From Ligustrum vulgare (taxonomy: Eukaryota > Streptophyta > Magnoliopsida > Lamiales > Oleaceae): a stretch of DNA of 64,000 nucleotides. Position 1 is the stretch's first letter. Each line of letters begins with the position of its first letter. Both the position numbers and the translations under genes were made by a program. Under the pieces are notes generated by a model, which searched no databases, was not told where the DNA came from, and saw only the letters and a program-made list of their open reading frames with translations. The stretch is taken from contig OY743170.1 in the NCBI GenBank assembly GCA_963555705.1, positions 31,571,362-31,635,361 on the forward strand, read 5' to 3'. This document shows positions 1 through 12,171 of this stretch, piece after piece.

Positions 1-66
1 TGAAATTACTCTGCGAGATCAATGACGGTATTGCTTCCTCAAGATAAAAATATTTGAGTCACGATG

Positions 67-869
67 TGTTGGAATTATATATGCCCAGGAGTATAATTCA
101 CGACATTTGAAATAAAATATTAGTTGATTGTATTAATATGAAGTTGCATTTGTCCACAGGTCGATTTGATTATTAGTGGAGCGGTGTAAGTTTTATGTGA
201 TTTGATTATTATTGGATGAATGATATTTCGTTGAACTAATTTATGGCCCCAGATTCCTTATTGTAAAATCTTGTATTTTTATTATTGAGTCATGTATCAA
301 AAGGGGTGGATTCCAACTCCATATTTTCCTCTTTGATTTTGATATTTGTAATAGAATTGGGGTCTATGTATTGTTGCAATTGTAATTATAAATTGTAAGG
401 ACCAGATCTGGAGTTTCAGATTGAAGGGGACAAATTTTGCAATTTTTTATTCGGGGACTGCTATTGTAAATTCAGAGGACCTGGCTTGCAAAACTTTATT
501 TCAAAGAAAGACTTAACTTCACCATCTCTGAAGCACGAGGACTTGCAATGTAAATTCGTGAAAAATTGGAAAAGGTTCGCAGTGGCAACCGTGGGTGCTG
601 CCATCACAGTCGACGGTCAATGGCTGGGCCTTAGGGCGCCACTGTCTTGACTTAAATGCAGCGACAGTGGTACCACAGTGCCGCTATGCAAGAAATCGCA
701 ACACTAGGTGGTGTCGCTGCGCGAGCACGCGCGCGGCGGTATCTTGAGCACTGCCAGCTGTAGTCGTTGGAGTGGCGACAACACCACTAGGTGACCCTCT
801 TGGCGACTGGTGCAGCGAAGTTTTGGAGAATGGCGAAGAAGGCAGCTGTAGCGGAGCCACAACGCAACT
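67..869 (+). mobile_element. Copia-like LTR/leader remnant (copy D1)
   Basis: Positions 67-about 172 match the LTR start at 29272-29376, beginning TGTTGGAATTATAT. Positions 173-about 500 match 32449-about 32770, which in the second copy lies just downstream of a PBS. Relative to that copy, D1 has lost the rest of the LTR and the PBS. The stretch from about 540 to 869 is GC-richer leader sequence without a supported ORF. Element C is inserted at its right edge. Positions 1-66 show nothing recognisable. The family assignment comes from the copy at 26.4-32.8 kb, which carries Copia pol remains. Confidence 0.5.
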
Positions 870-1319
870 TTTTAAATTAAATTTGATATAGATGAATGTT
901 CATCTAAAATCCACAAACATCATGCTGTAATTATCAAGATCGAAACTGAAGCGGAAGCGTACCTGAATTCATTGTTGTGTTTGATTGAACGGGGTTAGGC
1001 CTTCCAATTGATTCGTGGTTTTCCCCTGATTTTGTCCTCTATTGATGGGGATGCAAAGAATTATGAAAAGTCACGCTCAATTGGGAACCATGACCTGTAT
1101 AAATAGTTGTAGGGCAACTATCGTGTTTCAATGTTATTAAATTGGCCCATCATCAATTTAAAACATTGAATACATCTCTACACTTTAATCTCACGACACT
1201 TAATACCCATTAGTCCTGAATAATCTTTAGTGGTCACTTTATTGACTAAATCCTTAAGATAGCACCACACATTTTATTTTATACATGTTTGGCCCCACAT
1301 TATTGAATTTTATCCAACA
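870..1319 (-). repeat. 3' LTR of Copia C
   Basis: It matches 7224-7667 along its whole length with scattered substitutions and small indels. On the plus strand it ends in CCAACA. Its outer TG has become TT, so one terminal dinucleotide is mutated. Because the element reads on the minus strand, this left copy is the 3' LTR. Confidence 0.92.
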
Positions 1320-1332
1320 ATCTCCCACTGGG
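1320..1332 (-). other. Polypurine tract of Copia C
   Basis: On the minus strand CCCAGTGGGAGAT lies immediately before the 3' LTR start TGTTGGATAA. This purine-rich form is typical of plant Copia plus-strand priming sites. Confidence 0.8.
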
Positions 1333-1733
1333 CCATACATGTATCCTTACAAATGTGTACAACCTTATGAGCTCAAAAATTTGCTATCATTATTAAGGGT
1401 ATTTTCAAACAATCTCGTCCATCAATCATATCAATATAGGATCAAAGCTACTTTCGTTACATTAATCGTAACTAAATCCATCAATGGTCACGTATACCAA
1501 TACAACCAAATGACATAGATCAATCATGAGAGTGTAGTATGAAAATTACATGTTATGTGATCCAAACATGCCTATTTTCAATTGGTCCGACTTTATTCCT
1601 TAGGTGAGATCAATACCAAACATAATGTAACAGAGTAGAATGAACTGAATACTTTATTTCTGTACAAAAAATTATCCAAATACACAAATGTGTTCAAAAC
1701 CAAAACATAAAGCAACCAAAATAAAAACTCCCA

Positions 1734-2432
1734 CTAAATCATGTTGTCCTCAAGAAATGTTACACCCATACAAGCAGTGTGCTCGTGAAAGACCTTGGGT
1801 GTTAATCCCTTAGTAAGCGGATCCGCAATCATGGAGTTTGTCCCAATATGCTTTATGGAAATCTGTCTACTCTGTACCCTTTCCTTCACAACCAGGAACT
1901 TAATGTCAATGTGTTTTGACTTAGTTGGACTCCTGTTGTTATTGGAATATAGCACTGCAGAGTTATTGTCACAATATAACTTTAATGGTCTTTCAATTCC
2001 ATTCAGAATGAGCAGCCCGGTGACAAAATTTCGCAGCCATATCCCATGATTAGATGCCTCATAACAAGCTACAAATTCTGCTGCCATAGTGGAAGAAGCT
2101 ACGAGTGTCTGCTTAGCACTCCTCCAGGAAATGGCTCCTCCAGCTAGCAGGTATATGTAGCCTGATGTGGATCTTCTACTGTCTTGGCATCCCTCAAAAT
2201 CAGAATCGGAGTATCCTATGATCTCTAACTTATCCGATCTGCTGTATGTAAGCATGCAATCTCTTGTTCTCTTCAAGTACCTCATAACCCTCTTTGCTGC
2301 TTTCCAATGATCCATCCCAGGGTTACTTAAATATCTGCCTAGCATTCCAACAATGAACGCTATGTCTGGACGTGTACAAACTTGAGCATACATTAGACTC
2401 CCAACAGCTGATGCATAGAGAATCTTTTGCAT
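1734..2432 (-). pseudogene. Copia C RNase H segment (3' end of pol)
   Basis: This is the C-terminal Copia RNase H segment of about 232 codons. It begins in the connection region (YASAVGSLMYAQ then TRPDIAF) and continues through the RNase H landmarks GYSDSDFEGC, RSTSGYIYLL and YCDNNSAV, ending near ADPLTKGL. It joins the RT segment in the same frame across a TAG at 2520-2522. The natural end of the polyprotein is the stop at 1734. As a separate ORF it would not be translated from the element's own start. Confidence 0.9.
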
Positions 2433-2519
2433 TTCCTTAACTTCAAGATTATTTTTCGGGCACTGATTGAGACTAAATTTGTCTCCCTTAGCAACAGGGG
2501 TGTCCCCTGGTTTACTATC

Positions 2520-3536
2520 CTACATGCCAAACCTTATAAGAACTTTATCGATATAGCTCTTTTGTGATAATCCAAGAATATCTCGAGAGCGGTCCCGGTG
2601 TATCTGAATTCCTAATACGAAAGAGGCGTCCGCAAGATCTTTCATCTCAAAATTCTTTGACAAAAAGCTCTTGGTTTCGTACAACATGCCTATATCATTA
2701 GTGGCAAGCAGTATGTCATCGACATACAAAACCAGGAAAATATGCTTACTCCCACTGAACTTGTGATACACACAATCATCAACAACATTTATCTCAAAAT
2801 CAAACGAGATGATCACTTGATGAAATTTGTAGTACCACTGACGGGAAGCTTGCTTGAGTCCATAGATAGATTTCTTTAATTTGCAAACCATATTCTTCGA
2901 GTCTCCTGACACGAAGTTTTCTGGTTGCACCATATAAATCGTCTCATCATTGTCTCCATTGAGAAACGCCGTCTTTACATCCATCTGATGTAACTCAAGG
3001 TCAAAATGTGCAACAAGTGCCATGACTGTCCTGAAAGAGTCTTTCGTTGAAACCGGAGAGAAAGTCTCTTTGAAGTCAATACCTTCCTTTTGGGTAAAGC
3101 CTTTAGCTACAAGGCGAGCCTTATATCTTTCCACATTACCTTTCGAATCCCTTTTGGTTTTAAAAATCCATTTACAACCAATGAGTTTCGCACCTTCTGG
3201 TAATGGGAAAAGATCCCAAACTTTATTGTCTTGCATAGACTTATACTCCTCATTCATAGCATCAATCCACTTTTGAGAGTCAGAACCCTTCATGGCCTGA
3301 TGAAAATTGATTGGATCATTTTCCATCATTCCATTATTTTCCTCATGTTCTTGGAGAAATACTATATAATCATCTGAAATAACATTTTTCCTTTCTCGAG
3401 TGGATCTCCTTAATGGTATTGTTTGTTGAGGTTGTTGAGTTTGTACTTCTGGATTTTGGATGGGAGTTTCTTCAACATTATCATGCTGAGTTTCCGGATA
3501 TACTTCTTGATCAATGACAGGTATAGAAACTTGCAC
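2520..3536 (-). pseudogene. Copia C reverse transcriptase segment
   Basis: This is the RVT_2-type reverse transcriptase. Landmarks in order are CKWIFKTKRD, YKARLVAKGFTQ, ETFSPV, QMDVKTAFLNG, KSIYGLKQASRQW and the catalytic YVDDILLA. The segment follows an N-terminal linker ending in the RRSTRERK motif common before Copia RT. It is bounded by in-frame stops, TGA at 3570-3572 upstream and TAG at 2520-2522 downstream, both in the same frame as the rest of pol. The catalytic residues look intact; the breaks are nonsense changes only. Confidence 0.92.
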
Positions 3537-3569
3537 ATTGTCAAAAGTAATAGTAGGAATCGAAATCGA

Positions 3570-4457
3570 TCATTCCTCAGCTTCTTCCTCAAAGATAATG
3601 TCTCTAACCTTATTTCTCCCCCCAAACTCAACATCCTCAAAAAATGTTGCAGTTCCCGTTTCAAAAATTGACTTAAGCGTGGGATTATAAAATTTGTAGC
3701 CCCTTGATCGCTCAGAATAACCAATAAAGTAGCTGCTAACAGTTTTGGAGTCCAATTTATCTTCATGCGGCCTATAAGGCCTTGCCTCAGATGGACATCC
3801 CCAAATGTAGAAATGCTTTAGACTGGGCTTTCTGCCTGTCCAAAGCTCATAAGGTGCTTTAGCAGCAGCTTTAGTTGGTACTCTATTTAGAATATAAGCT
3901 GTTGTCTTTAATGCTTCTTCCCAGAGTGATTTTGGTAAAGTAGAATGACTAATCATACTCCTTACCATATCCTTAAGAGTCCTGTTTCGTCTTTCAGCTA
4001 CACCATTCATGCTAGGAGAACCTGGCATGGTGTACTGTGGGACGATTCCACATTCCTCTAGGAATTTAGCAAATGGTCCTGAACGTTGTTCACCTGAACC
4101 GTCATATCTACCGCAGTACTCACCACCACGATCATACCTAACGTTTTTAATTTTCTTGTTGAGTTGATTCTCAACTTCAGCTTTGAAAGCTTTGAACATG
4201 TCCAGTGACTCAGATTTTTCATGAATAAGATATAGATGCCCATAACGTGAGTAATCGTCTATGAATGATATAAAATATTGTTGACCATTCCAGGAAGCCG
4301 TAGGGAATGGTCCACAAATATCTGTGTGTATCAATTCTAAGACGTCCGAAGTTCTATTAGCACCTAACATTTTGTTTTTGGTCTGTTTTCCCTTGATACA
4401 ATCAATACAAACATCAAAGTCCGTAAAGTCGAGGGAATCCAAAATGCCTTCTGACAC
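3570..4457 (-). pseudogene. Copia C integrase segment
   Basis: This is the retroviral-type integrase core. It starts with the second half of the GAG-pre-integrase domain ([10 protein letters not shown]), then [17 protein letters not shown] with the first catalytic [10 protein letters not shown] with the second D region, and [16 protein letters not shown] with the catalytic E. It ends with the Copia C-terminal part ([17 protein letters not shown]). The start is a stop-to-stop boundary, not a real start codon: an in-frame TGA at 4461-4463 separates it from the protease segment. Confidence 0.92.
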
Positions 4458-4460
4458 AAG

Positions 4461-5435
4461 TCATTCAATTCTAGTTTTTGAGATGTGACCTAAGCGCTTA
4501 TGCCATAATTTTGCCGAATTTTCTTTATTTAATTTTCGCGTAGTACCACGTGATTCCACATACAAGGTTTCATTATATGATGCAATAGTATCAAGCAAAT
4601 ATAGGTTATCGTATGAACATAATGAACCAGTACCAACAATATTTGAATTTAAAGAAAGACTAAACTGACAATTTCCAAAAGAACAATAATATCCAGATTT
4701 GTCCAATAAGGAAATAGAAACCAAATTCCGTCTAAATAATGGCACAACAAAAGTGTCTTTCAAATCCAAATAAAAACCAGTTCCTAATAATAACCTAAAA
4801 GTTCCTATTGCTTCAACTTCCACCGATTTTCCATCGCCCACAAAGATGAATCTTTCAGCATCATTTGGCTTTCGGCAGAACAGGAAACCCTGCATAGAAA
4901 CACTTATGTGAGTAGTAGCACCAGAATCTAACCACCAAGTGTTTCTCGGTACTGAAGCTAAATTAACCTCATAACAGACCAAATTAAGAAATGTATCTTT
5001 CTTTGCACTCCAAGCGTTATATTTGGTACAATCCTTCTTTAAATGTCTAGGTTTCAGGCAAAAGAAACAACCCTCTTTGTCCTTATGTGGCTTCTTTTGA
5101 TCTGGACCCTTAGCAGCTTCATATTCTGTTTTTCTTTTCTTGCCCTTATCCTTAGAGGTACTTGCCAAGTTAGCAATTTCAGTTCTATCCTGCCTCAACC
5201 TTTCTTCCTCTTGCACACAATATGAAATGAGCTCATTTAGAGTCCATTTCTCCCTTTGACAGTTGTAACTGACCTTAAACTGACTAAAATGTGCAGGAAG
5301 CGATATCAATACGAAATGCATGAGCAAGTCATCAGACAAGTCGAGTTTTAGTGCCTTAAGTTTTGAAGCAGTATGAGACATCTTCATGATGTACTCCCTG
5401 ATGTTCCCCTTGCCTCTATACTTCATTGAAATCAA
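4461..5435 (-). pseudogene. Copia C gag C-terminus, zinc knuckle and protease
   Basis: The segment carries the UBN2-type gag region (GKGNIREYIMKMSHTASKLK), a CX2CX4HX4C zinc knuckle (CFFCLKPRHLKKDC) and the aspartic protease active site WWLDSGATTHIS. It ends with the zinc-finger-like LWHKRLGHIS of the pre-integrase domain. It continues from the gag segment in one frame, with only a TAA at 5439-5441 between them. No ATG marks its beginning; it is an internal piece of the polyprotein. Confidence 0.9.
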
Positions 5436-5438
5436 GCT

Positions 5439-5750
5439 TTACAGAAGCGTGCTTGTTTCAGCCTTATCGTTTTTAGCAAATCGTTTTTCAAGTTCGGCAA
5501 GGAATTGCTTGGCATTAGTTACCTCTTCAGATATTGCGCCCCTAAAGGCTTCCTGAATGCTGCGCTTAATGATCATTAGACTTATGCGATTTGAGCGTTC
5601 CCACTTCTCAAAGTTCCTCCTGTCATCAGGTGAACTTGGATCCGTAAGAGAAGCCGGTTGCTCAACCCTGAGAGCAAGGTCAAGATCCATGCAGCCGAGA
5701 ACAATTAGTGTGTTCTCTTTCCAATCCTTGAAGTTTGACCCATCAAGCAT
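5439..5750 (-). pseudogene. Copia C gag N-terminal segment
   Basis: This is the N-terminal gag piece with the characteristic MLDGSNFKDWKENTL start region and the WERSNRISLMIIKRSI helix. The open frame continues upstream of the ATG at 5750 without an obvious better start, so the original initiator may be lost. It ends at the TAA 5439-5441, after which the same frame continues into the zinc-knuckle segment. Confidence 0.85.
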
Positions 5751-7209
5751 GGGAATTGAGTTAAGATTTACAAATATTGTTTTAGCAGATGAATTAATTG
5801 TATAGAGAAGAAGATGGAAATAGCTTACATTAGTACTTTATTATGCAAATAATAATTTCAAATAATGGTAAGGCCCATCACAAGATACCCAGCACAACAT
5901 CAATATTTAGTCTTTGGATAGAAATATTAACTTGTAAGTGGTACTCTCGATGTAGTAATCAAACACTGACAATAAGACATGTCAACCAATAAACCTTTCT
6001 TTGGACCGATTTATTGATCACACGTTAAACCAAATAATCGTCACGTGTTTATCACCACAGGTGCATGTGAAATTCCAGCCAAACATTGACCTTCCTTTGG
6101 GCCGATCAATATCCGCATGAACAACACACACACACGAAACCTTCTAATATTCTAAGTTAATTAATTTCCACAAGAGAGGTTGCTTTGGCAACATGTTGCT
6201 TTAATTAATTCACTTCGAAATATTATATTTCTCAAAAGAGTCCGTCATACCAAAATTTGAACCCGAATTAACTGTTTTGCATATATTTAAGGCTTTAGGA
6301 TTTGAATTATGAAATTCAATACTTCAGGATTAAGTAATCATTATGTTGGATGGTTAAATTGCAATTTAATTAAACTTGATTGGCCAATTACGAAATATTT
6401 TTAAACTTGAAGGACTAAATTGCAATTTCCCCAAACTTTAGCAGCCAATTAATTAAAATCAGAAACATTAGGGACTAAATCGTAAAATTAAGAGTTTTTA
6501 AAAACCCAACTTAAATGATTTCTTAACTGTAGGGACTTATTTTGTAAATTCAGAAGTTTGAAGGGCCAACTTACAGGATTTTATAAACTTAGGGTTTAAA
6601 ATAATGTTTAAAACAAATCAGGAGGACCTGATGTTAAATAAAGGTAATTTTCGTGAATTGCAGCCAGGCCCTTCAGCACTTCAAATTTGTGAGTGAGGTC
6701 CCTGGGCCAAAAATCGCAACATCTAGGGTTTGGTTGCAAACCCTAGCTGCCGCGCGCCGCCCCAAGAACGCGACGCCATCACCGGCGCTGCAGCCAAGAA
6801 ATACGTCGCGCGCTGCACTGAATCGCGCGACTACCCCATTCCGACCTGAATCTGTTTCCATCAACGAACACCACAATCATCGTACACAACAACCTCAACC
6901 ACAATTCATACACAACAATACACACTGAATCCATACAATTCGAAACATATAAAACCAAAACTGAAAATCAAATTGATTAAGCCAAGATTATTTTCGCATA
7001 TATACATACACAGTGAACGGCTGAATCCCAAAAAAATTGATGCAGGTTTCCAAAATTTCGAACTTGCAGTGTATGTATAATTTCTCAATTTCTTTCAATT
7101 TGCTGTGTATGTTTAATTTCGAAAACAGAGAGTTGGTTTTGCATATGCATACACAAATAATAAGGTTTCTATTCATTCGAAATTGATCTGATAATTCAAC
7201 ACGATGTTG
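5751..7209. other. 5' leader of Copia C, non-coding
   Basis: About 1.46 kb lie between the PBS and gag. Most is AT-rich. Positions 6650-6910 are GC-richer and open in one plus-strand frame, but that frame shows no recognisable domain and is antisense to the element. I regard the stretch as untranslated leader. Confidence 0.6.
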
Positions 7210-7221
7210 GCTCTGATACCA
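7210..7221 (-). other. Primer binding site of Copia C
   Basis: On the minus strand the sequence is TGGTATCAGAGC, complementary to the 3' end of initiator methionine tRNA. It lies two bases inside the 5' LTR. This fixes the LTR boundary and the orientation of the element. Confidence 0.92.
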
Positions 7222-7223
7222 CT

Positions 7224-7667
7224 TGTTAAATTAAATTTGATATAGATGAATGTTCATCTAAAATCCACAAACATCATGCTGTAATTATCAAGATCGAAAC
7301 TGAAGCGGAAGCGTACCTGAATCCATTGTTGTGTTTGATTGAATGGGGTTATGGCCTTCCAATTGATTCGTGATTTTCTCCTGATTTTGTCCTCTGTTGA
7401 TGGGGATGCAGAGAATTATGAAAAGCCACGCTCAATTGGGGACCATGACCTGTATAAATAGTTGTAGGGCAATTATCGTGTTTCAATGTTATTAAATTGG
7501 CCCCTCATCAATTTAATCCGTCTCTACACTTTAATCTCACAACACTTAATACCCATTAGTCCTGAATAATCTTTAGTGGATCACTTTATTGACTAAATCC
7601 TTAAGATAGCACCACACATTTTATTTTATACATGTTTGGCCCCCACATTATTGAATTTTATCCAACA
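7224..7667 (-). repeat. 5' LTR of Copia C
   Basis: This 444-bp copy has intact TG...CA ends on the plus strand. It contains CTGTATAAATAG near 7450, which could serve as a TATA-like element on the plus strand. The TSD copy CAACT follows at 7668-7672. Confidence 0.92.
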
Positions 7668-7672
7668 CAACT

Positions 7673-8834
7673 AGGGTGTGGACGTTGCGCCTGTGCGCGG
7701 CGAGGTTGCGGTGATGGTGGCGGCAGTCATGGTTTCCCATTTTTCTTCTGACTTCCTCTCCAGTAGTGGTTTCAACTAGTCAGTTGGCAGCTGCGTTTTC
7801 TGTGGCTAGGTTACTGTGCATGCAAGCATGGAGGGAGGGAGAAAGTGATGGATTCAACATTGGGCCTTCTATCAATTGGATCGGTTTTGTATCAATTGGG
7901 CCTGTCTTGGATTTGATTAAAATTAAATATGGGCCTGAATTCTTGCCCATTTTGATTAATTGCAGTGTGGGCTAATTTTTTTACTTGGGCCAATGCAATG
8001 TGGATTGAATTTTACAATGGACTGGAATATTTAATTAGATCATTACATTTTTGGGATATTAACACAAGAGGAAATTACACCCTGCCCTTTATTTTAATTA
8101 TTAAATTCAAAAATCAAATTTTCAATGCATTAGTTCAAAACTCAGGTGGTTCTTCAGATTTTTTAAATAAAATAGTATAATTACCCGGCCCACCTTCCCC
8201 ACCCCATTAATTGGAAGATGGTGGTAGCTCAGGCAACTCTGAGCAGCGACGACTCGACGGCGACGATGGTGGAGAGGGTGAACTTTTGTTGCCCGCAACA
8301 ATGATGGTACGACAGTGACGCCTTCGCTCCTCCATTTCTATCTCCAAGCCCGACGGCTCCCAAATATGCATCTCAACCTTCAGATCTGAATCAAGATGGA
8401 AATTTGAATATTCGATCTTGTATTTGATGGTGATGAACTGGAATGGTTCGAATTTTTGTGGTGGCAGTTTGGGGAGTTTTATTGGGAGTTAGCACATACA
8501 GGTGTTAAGTGCGACTGTAAGAAATAGGTGACGGTTTGGGGAGTTTGTTTCGTTGTGGCGGTGGATCTGGAGATAGTCCTTGGTTGCAGATGTAGCACAG
8601 GTGGTGGTGGTGTGATGAAGTGAATGAGGTGTTGGTGGTATGATGAAGGTGGAGACGTTGCTGATGGTTTTTTTATAGTGATTTATCCATTTGAGGTGAT
8701 GTCGAGCGATCTGGGTGGTGCCGACGATGATTGCCGGTGTGGTGGTGGAAGTGGTGGCGGTGGTGTTGGTTGGTGGTGAGGTTACTGTGTCAGTAATGGC
8801 GGTGGCCAGCGTTGGTGGTGGCGGCGACGGCTGT
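7673..8834. other. Non-coding stretch, partly GGTGGT-rich
   Basis: This is the continuation of the sequence into which C inserted. From about 8210 to 8834 it is rich in GGTGGT/GGCGAC trinucleotides, which keep a minus-strand frame open (8489-8857) with a low-complexity Ser/Thr/Pro product. I see no domain or credible gene. The stretch reads on to 19015 when element A is removed. Confidence 0.5.
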
Positions 8835-10256
8835 TGATGCGTGTCGCGATGCACCAAAATAATAAATAAATTCCTTGTTCACTATTACTAAGAATGTAGC
8901 AATGGAAGCAAGGGTCGATCCCACAAGGAACGGAAACTAACTTAATGTCATGTCAATTAGAATCGTAAAGGGGGGTTTTGTTTTGAGTTGTTCGTAAATG
9001 ATTTAACTAATAAAATAAAGCAATTAAAATGGTTGGAATAAATATCAAATGTTGATGAGTCCTAGTTCTCAGGTTCAGTTGTATTCTATCACAATGTTAT
9101 CACTTTCCAAGTAACGTGAGTTCAGTTTCTTCTTTGATTTATCACCCGTAAATAGTTAATAAGCTCTAACTATTCCTATTCTCCCTTAGTTGCATTTAAT
9201 TAGAATAAGCTCTCTAATCAAACATTAGCCATTGAATAACCTAAAACAAGATCTTTAGATTTAAGACAACAACTATATAATGGTTGAAAAGAATTATGGT
9301 GAATTAGATTATCAATCACACAAGCTCGTGACAATTGACCTAAGTTGGAATTCTCTATGAAAATTATTAAATTTCCACTTGCTACTATGATTTGAACAAC
9401 AAGACAATTACGGATCCAATCATTCAAAATAGCAAATCTCAATACAACAAATTAAATGATAAGGCCTTAATCAAAAAAAAGAATTGCATTGATTAAATCG
9501 AAAACGCATAAGAATCCAACAAATCAAAGTAAAGAATTTAGAACTACGTTACTAGTTTGGAAAAGCAATAACAAATTGATATGAAATACAACTTCCCCTT
9601 CGAACTAGGTATGGAAGCTTAGCCGCGCATAGTCATGAAGAATTCCGGAATTTTTCTCTCTTGAATCACCCTCTCGAGTCGCTTAATTTCTCTTCCAATC
9701 CTTCAAGCGAGCCGCTCCTCTTTCAATAATTATTTCATACTTTTTTCTGTCATGAGAACCCCTTTTTATAGCCTCAATTTCGTACCCTAGCTTTGGGCTT
9801 AAGAAATCCCAAAATTATGGAAAGAATTAAAATATGGAAATTTTTGACTGGAAAGTTACGGCCGTAACATTTCCTTTACGGCCGTAATTGAGTTTCTGCA
9901 TATTTCTCAAAAATTGAAGTTACGGCCGTGACTTCTGATTTACGGCCGTGACTATGTTTCTGCATTTTTTTTCTTTCAGAAGGTTACGGCCGTAACTCAC
10001 ATTCTGTTGATTTCTCATAATTCGTTTAACACTTTTACGGCCGTGACATGGTTTCCTTACGGCCGTAACTTTATTTGCGCCTAAGTCCCCAAACTTCAGT
10101 TTTAGTGCATTTTGGTCCTTTTTTCTTCTTTTCTCCTCTTTTATGATCCTATACAATATAAAATATAAAATGCATTAATAATACTTAGATAGAATCACAT
10201 TATTGCTTATTCAAGGATATAAGTGCAGAAAATAAACGTTAATATAGCACTTATCA
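8835..10256 (-). repeat. 3' LTR of element A
   Basis: This is a 1422-bp LTR. On the plus strand it runs from TGATGCGTGTCGCG to AGCACTTATCA. Its right end from about 9890 matches 18646-19009. It contains an array of TTACGGCCGTAA palindromes near 9855-10070. Confidence 0.8.
9855..10070. repeat. Array of TTACGGCCGTAA/G palindromes
   Basis: Seven copies of the motif TTACGGCCGT(A/G)A occur in about 215 bp, several as the perfect 12-bp palindrome TTACGGCCGTAA. They are separated by short AT-rich spacers that repeat in part (TTTCTGCAT). The right LTR fragment carries a re-arranged version at 18672-18825 with different copy spacing. Confidence 0.85.
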
Positions 10257-10272
10257 AATCCCCCCACACTTG
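10257..10272 (-). other. Polypurine tract of element A
   Basis: On the minus strand CAAGTGTGGGGGGATT lies directly before the LTR start TGATAAGTGC. This marks the left LTR as the 3' LTR. Confidence 0.75.
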
Positions 10273-11668
10273 AACAATTGTTCGTCCTTGAACAAAGATT
10301 TAATAAGAAAAGAATAGGACTCAAACAATAGATTACAATTTAGATACTTGAGGATGCAACCCACTTTTTCTTAACAAAAATGTCCCATTGCATGATCGGA
10401 TTGTGTTAGTGTGTGCTAGAGATGCAACACCCTTTATTTCCCATCCCAATCATTGCTCGTTATGGTTTATTTCCTTTCACCTCTCGTGTTCACTCACCTC
10501 CCAACCATTATTGAGTGACTACAAGGAAAATAGTTTCGCCCAACTCCAGAAGAAATCAGTTTCGTAAACCAAGTTGTTCATGATGTGAATTCAGTCAACA
10601 CAGTACCCCCGACCACATTCAAAGCACCAACCCTAGACCAAGCAATTCAAACCACTCATAAGCATATGTAATGGGAGTTAACACCCTCACAAGATATTTC
10701 TCTCTTCGCACAAAGTGTATAAGGGTTTGAATTTTCGCTCATCTCTCTGCATGGATAAGTCAATACCACAGATTGCCTAACTGTCATAACCGGAGCCAAC
10801 AATAACACAAGTGCACAGCAAAGGTCTTTATTTGGTTGTAATGGGGCTTCAGGTCAGGTAGGATAAAATGACATATTTAGGCTGAGTTGAGAAGGAATTT
10901 TGCAAGCTAAGTCAATTCAAAATAACATTACTTCCTTCACCCTTAATATGATCTTTATTGTTTCCCGCTATCCAACCTATATTCACACTTGAATCTCTTC
11001 TTCTCTTTTCTCTCTCTCTCTCTCTCTCTCTCTTTTTCACAAGTTGAGTGTTTGACTTCCTCAACTAATAATTTCCTTGACTAAACTTCCTTTTTATTTC
11101 TTTTTCTCTTTCGATATTTTTCTTTTTTCGAGTATAGACTGCAACTTTTTTTCTCTTTTGTTCAAATCATTTCGCAGCCACCAAGTGACACAAGATAGAA
11201 TTACAATCCCCTGAATTCAGTCCATTTTACGACCATTGCTCAACACAAGATAACCATTGCAACTTCTTAGACTTAGACCATAGCACAATCTTCAATCAAC
11301 AAAAGCTTGCGAATCCCTTCTCTATGGGTTCAAAACAGAGACAATGCGAAAGAAAGTGTATTCGTGGCATAAAAATTCAAAGAAAGGCTAAGGCTCAAAA
11401 AGGCTTCTAATGGTCCATGTAGCAAGGTAGGCTCTTTTAGCAAGTCAAATTTTGTTTAACCTATTGCCTTTGCTATAATTTGCACTTAAGTTAAGAAGCT
11501 ACACAATTTGTACAGGAAAGCACATCCAAGCCTAACCCCAACCATGCAGGACACACACCAAAGAATCACGAGCTCATAAGTATTAAAACCAGCTCTTAGT
11601 CTCAAAAGCTCACAAATTAGGGTTTTCATGTGTTTCTCCCATCCAATTATGAGTTATAGATCATTACT
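10273..11668. other. Remaining internal region of element A, non-coding
   Basis: No reading frame with a recognisable domain is present on either strand. A (CT)n microsatellite lies near 11009-11032. The stretch resembles the long 3' untranslated part found in many plant gypsy elements. Confidence 0.6.
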
Positions 11669-12171
11669 TGTGACGACCCGAATTCTCGACCATTCGAGTG
11701 CCACTAAAAGTGACTCATATCATATTATCGAGACTTAAATAGTAATGTAAAATTATTCAAAAGAATAATTAGAATCCCATAATTTTATTGTGAATAAAAA
11801 TAGAACATAATTTTCTTACATAAAGTTCAACATAATTATCTCATCAATCTTAACCACTTTTGTCACTTCCATGTTGACCGCCTCGAACCTTCAATTATCT
11901 GAAAATGGTAAATATCGTGGAGTGAGATTTATAAAATCCCAGTAAGTATACCAAACATAAATTTTCTTTTGAAAGCATATGGATCATTTTCATCATAACA
12001 TAGGATAGGATCGAAATACTCATAAACATAGGGAGACACAAGAATTTTACCGAACTTAAATGGCAAGAATTCTTATGTGTAGCGCTACTAAACTCCGGTC
12101 CCCTTAGCATAATCATAAACATATCATATGGAACCCATAACAATCTTGTGAGATTGATTTCATAGCAATGA

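Larger units (their letters stand above)
870..7667 (-). mobile_element. Ty1/Copia retrotransposon C, full length, inactivated
   Basis: This is a complete LTR element in minus orientation: two LTRs of 450 and 444 bp, an initiator-tRNA-Met-type PBS, a polypurine tract, and the Copia domain order gag-protease-integrase-RT-RNase H. It is flanked by a 5-bp target duplication, CAACT, at 865-869 and 7668-7672. The LTRs are about 96% identical by eye. The polyprotein is a single reading frame broken by four in-frame stops, so the copy cannot be autonomous. It inserted into the D1 remnant. Confidence 0.93.

Noticed and set aside
6653..6928. 91-codon plus-strand frame in the Copia C leader
   Set aside because: GC-rich patch in the untranslated leader, antisense to the element, no domain.
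8489..8857. 122-codon minus-strand frame, Thr/Pro-rich
   Set aside because: Produced by a GGTGGT trinucleotide stretch and crosses the border of element A (8835), so it cannot be an old gene.
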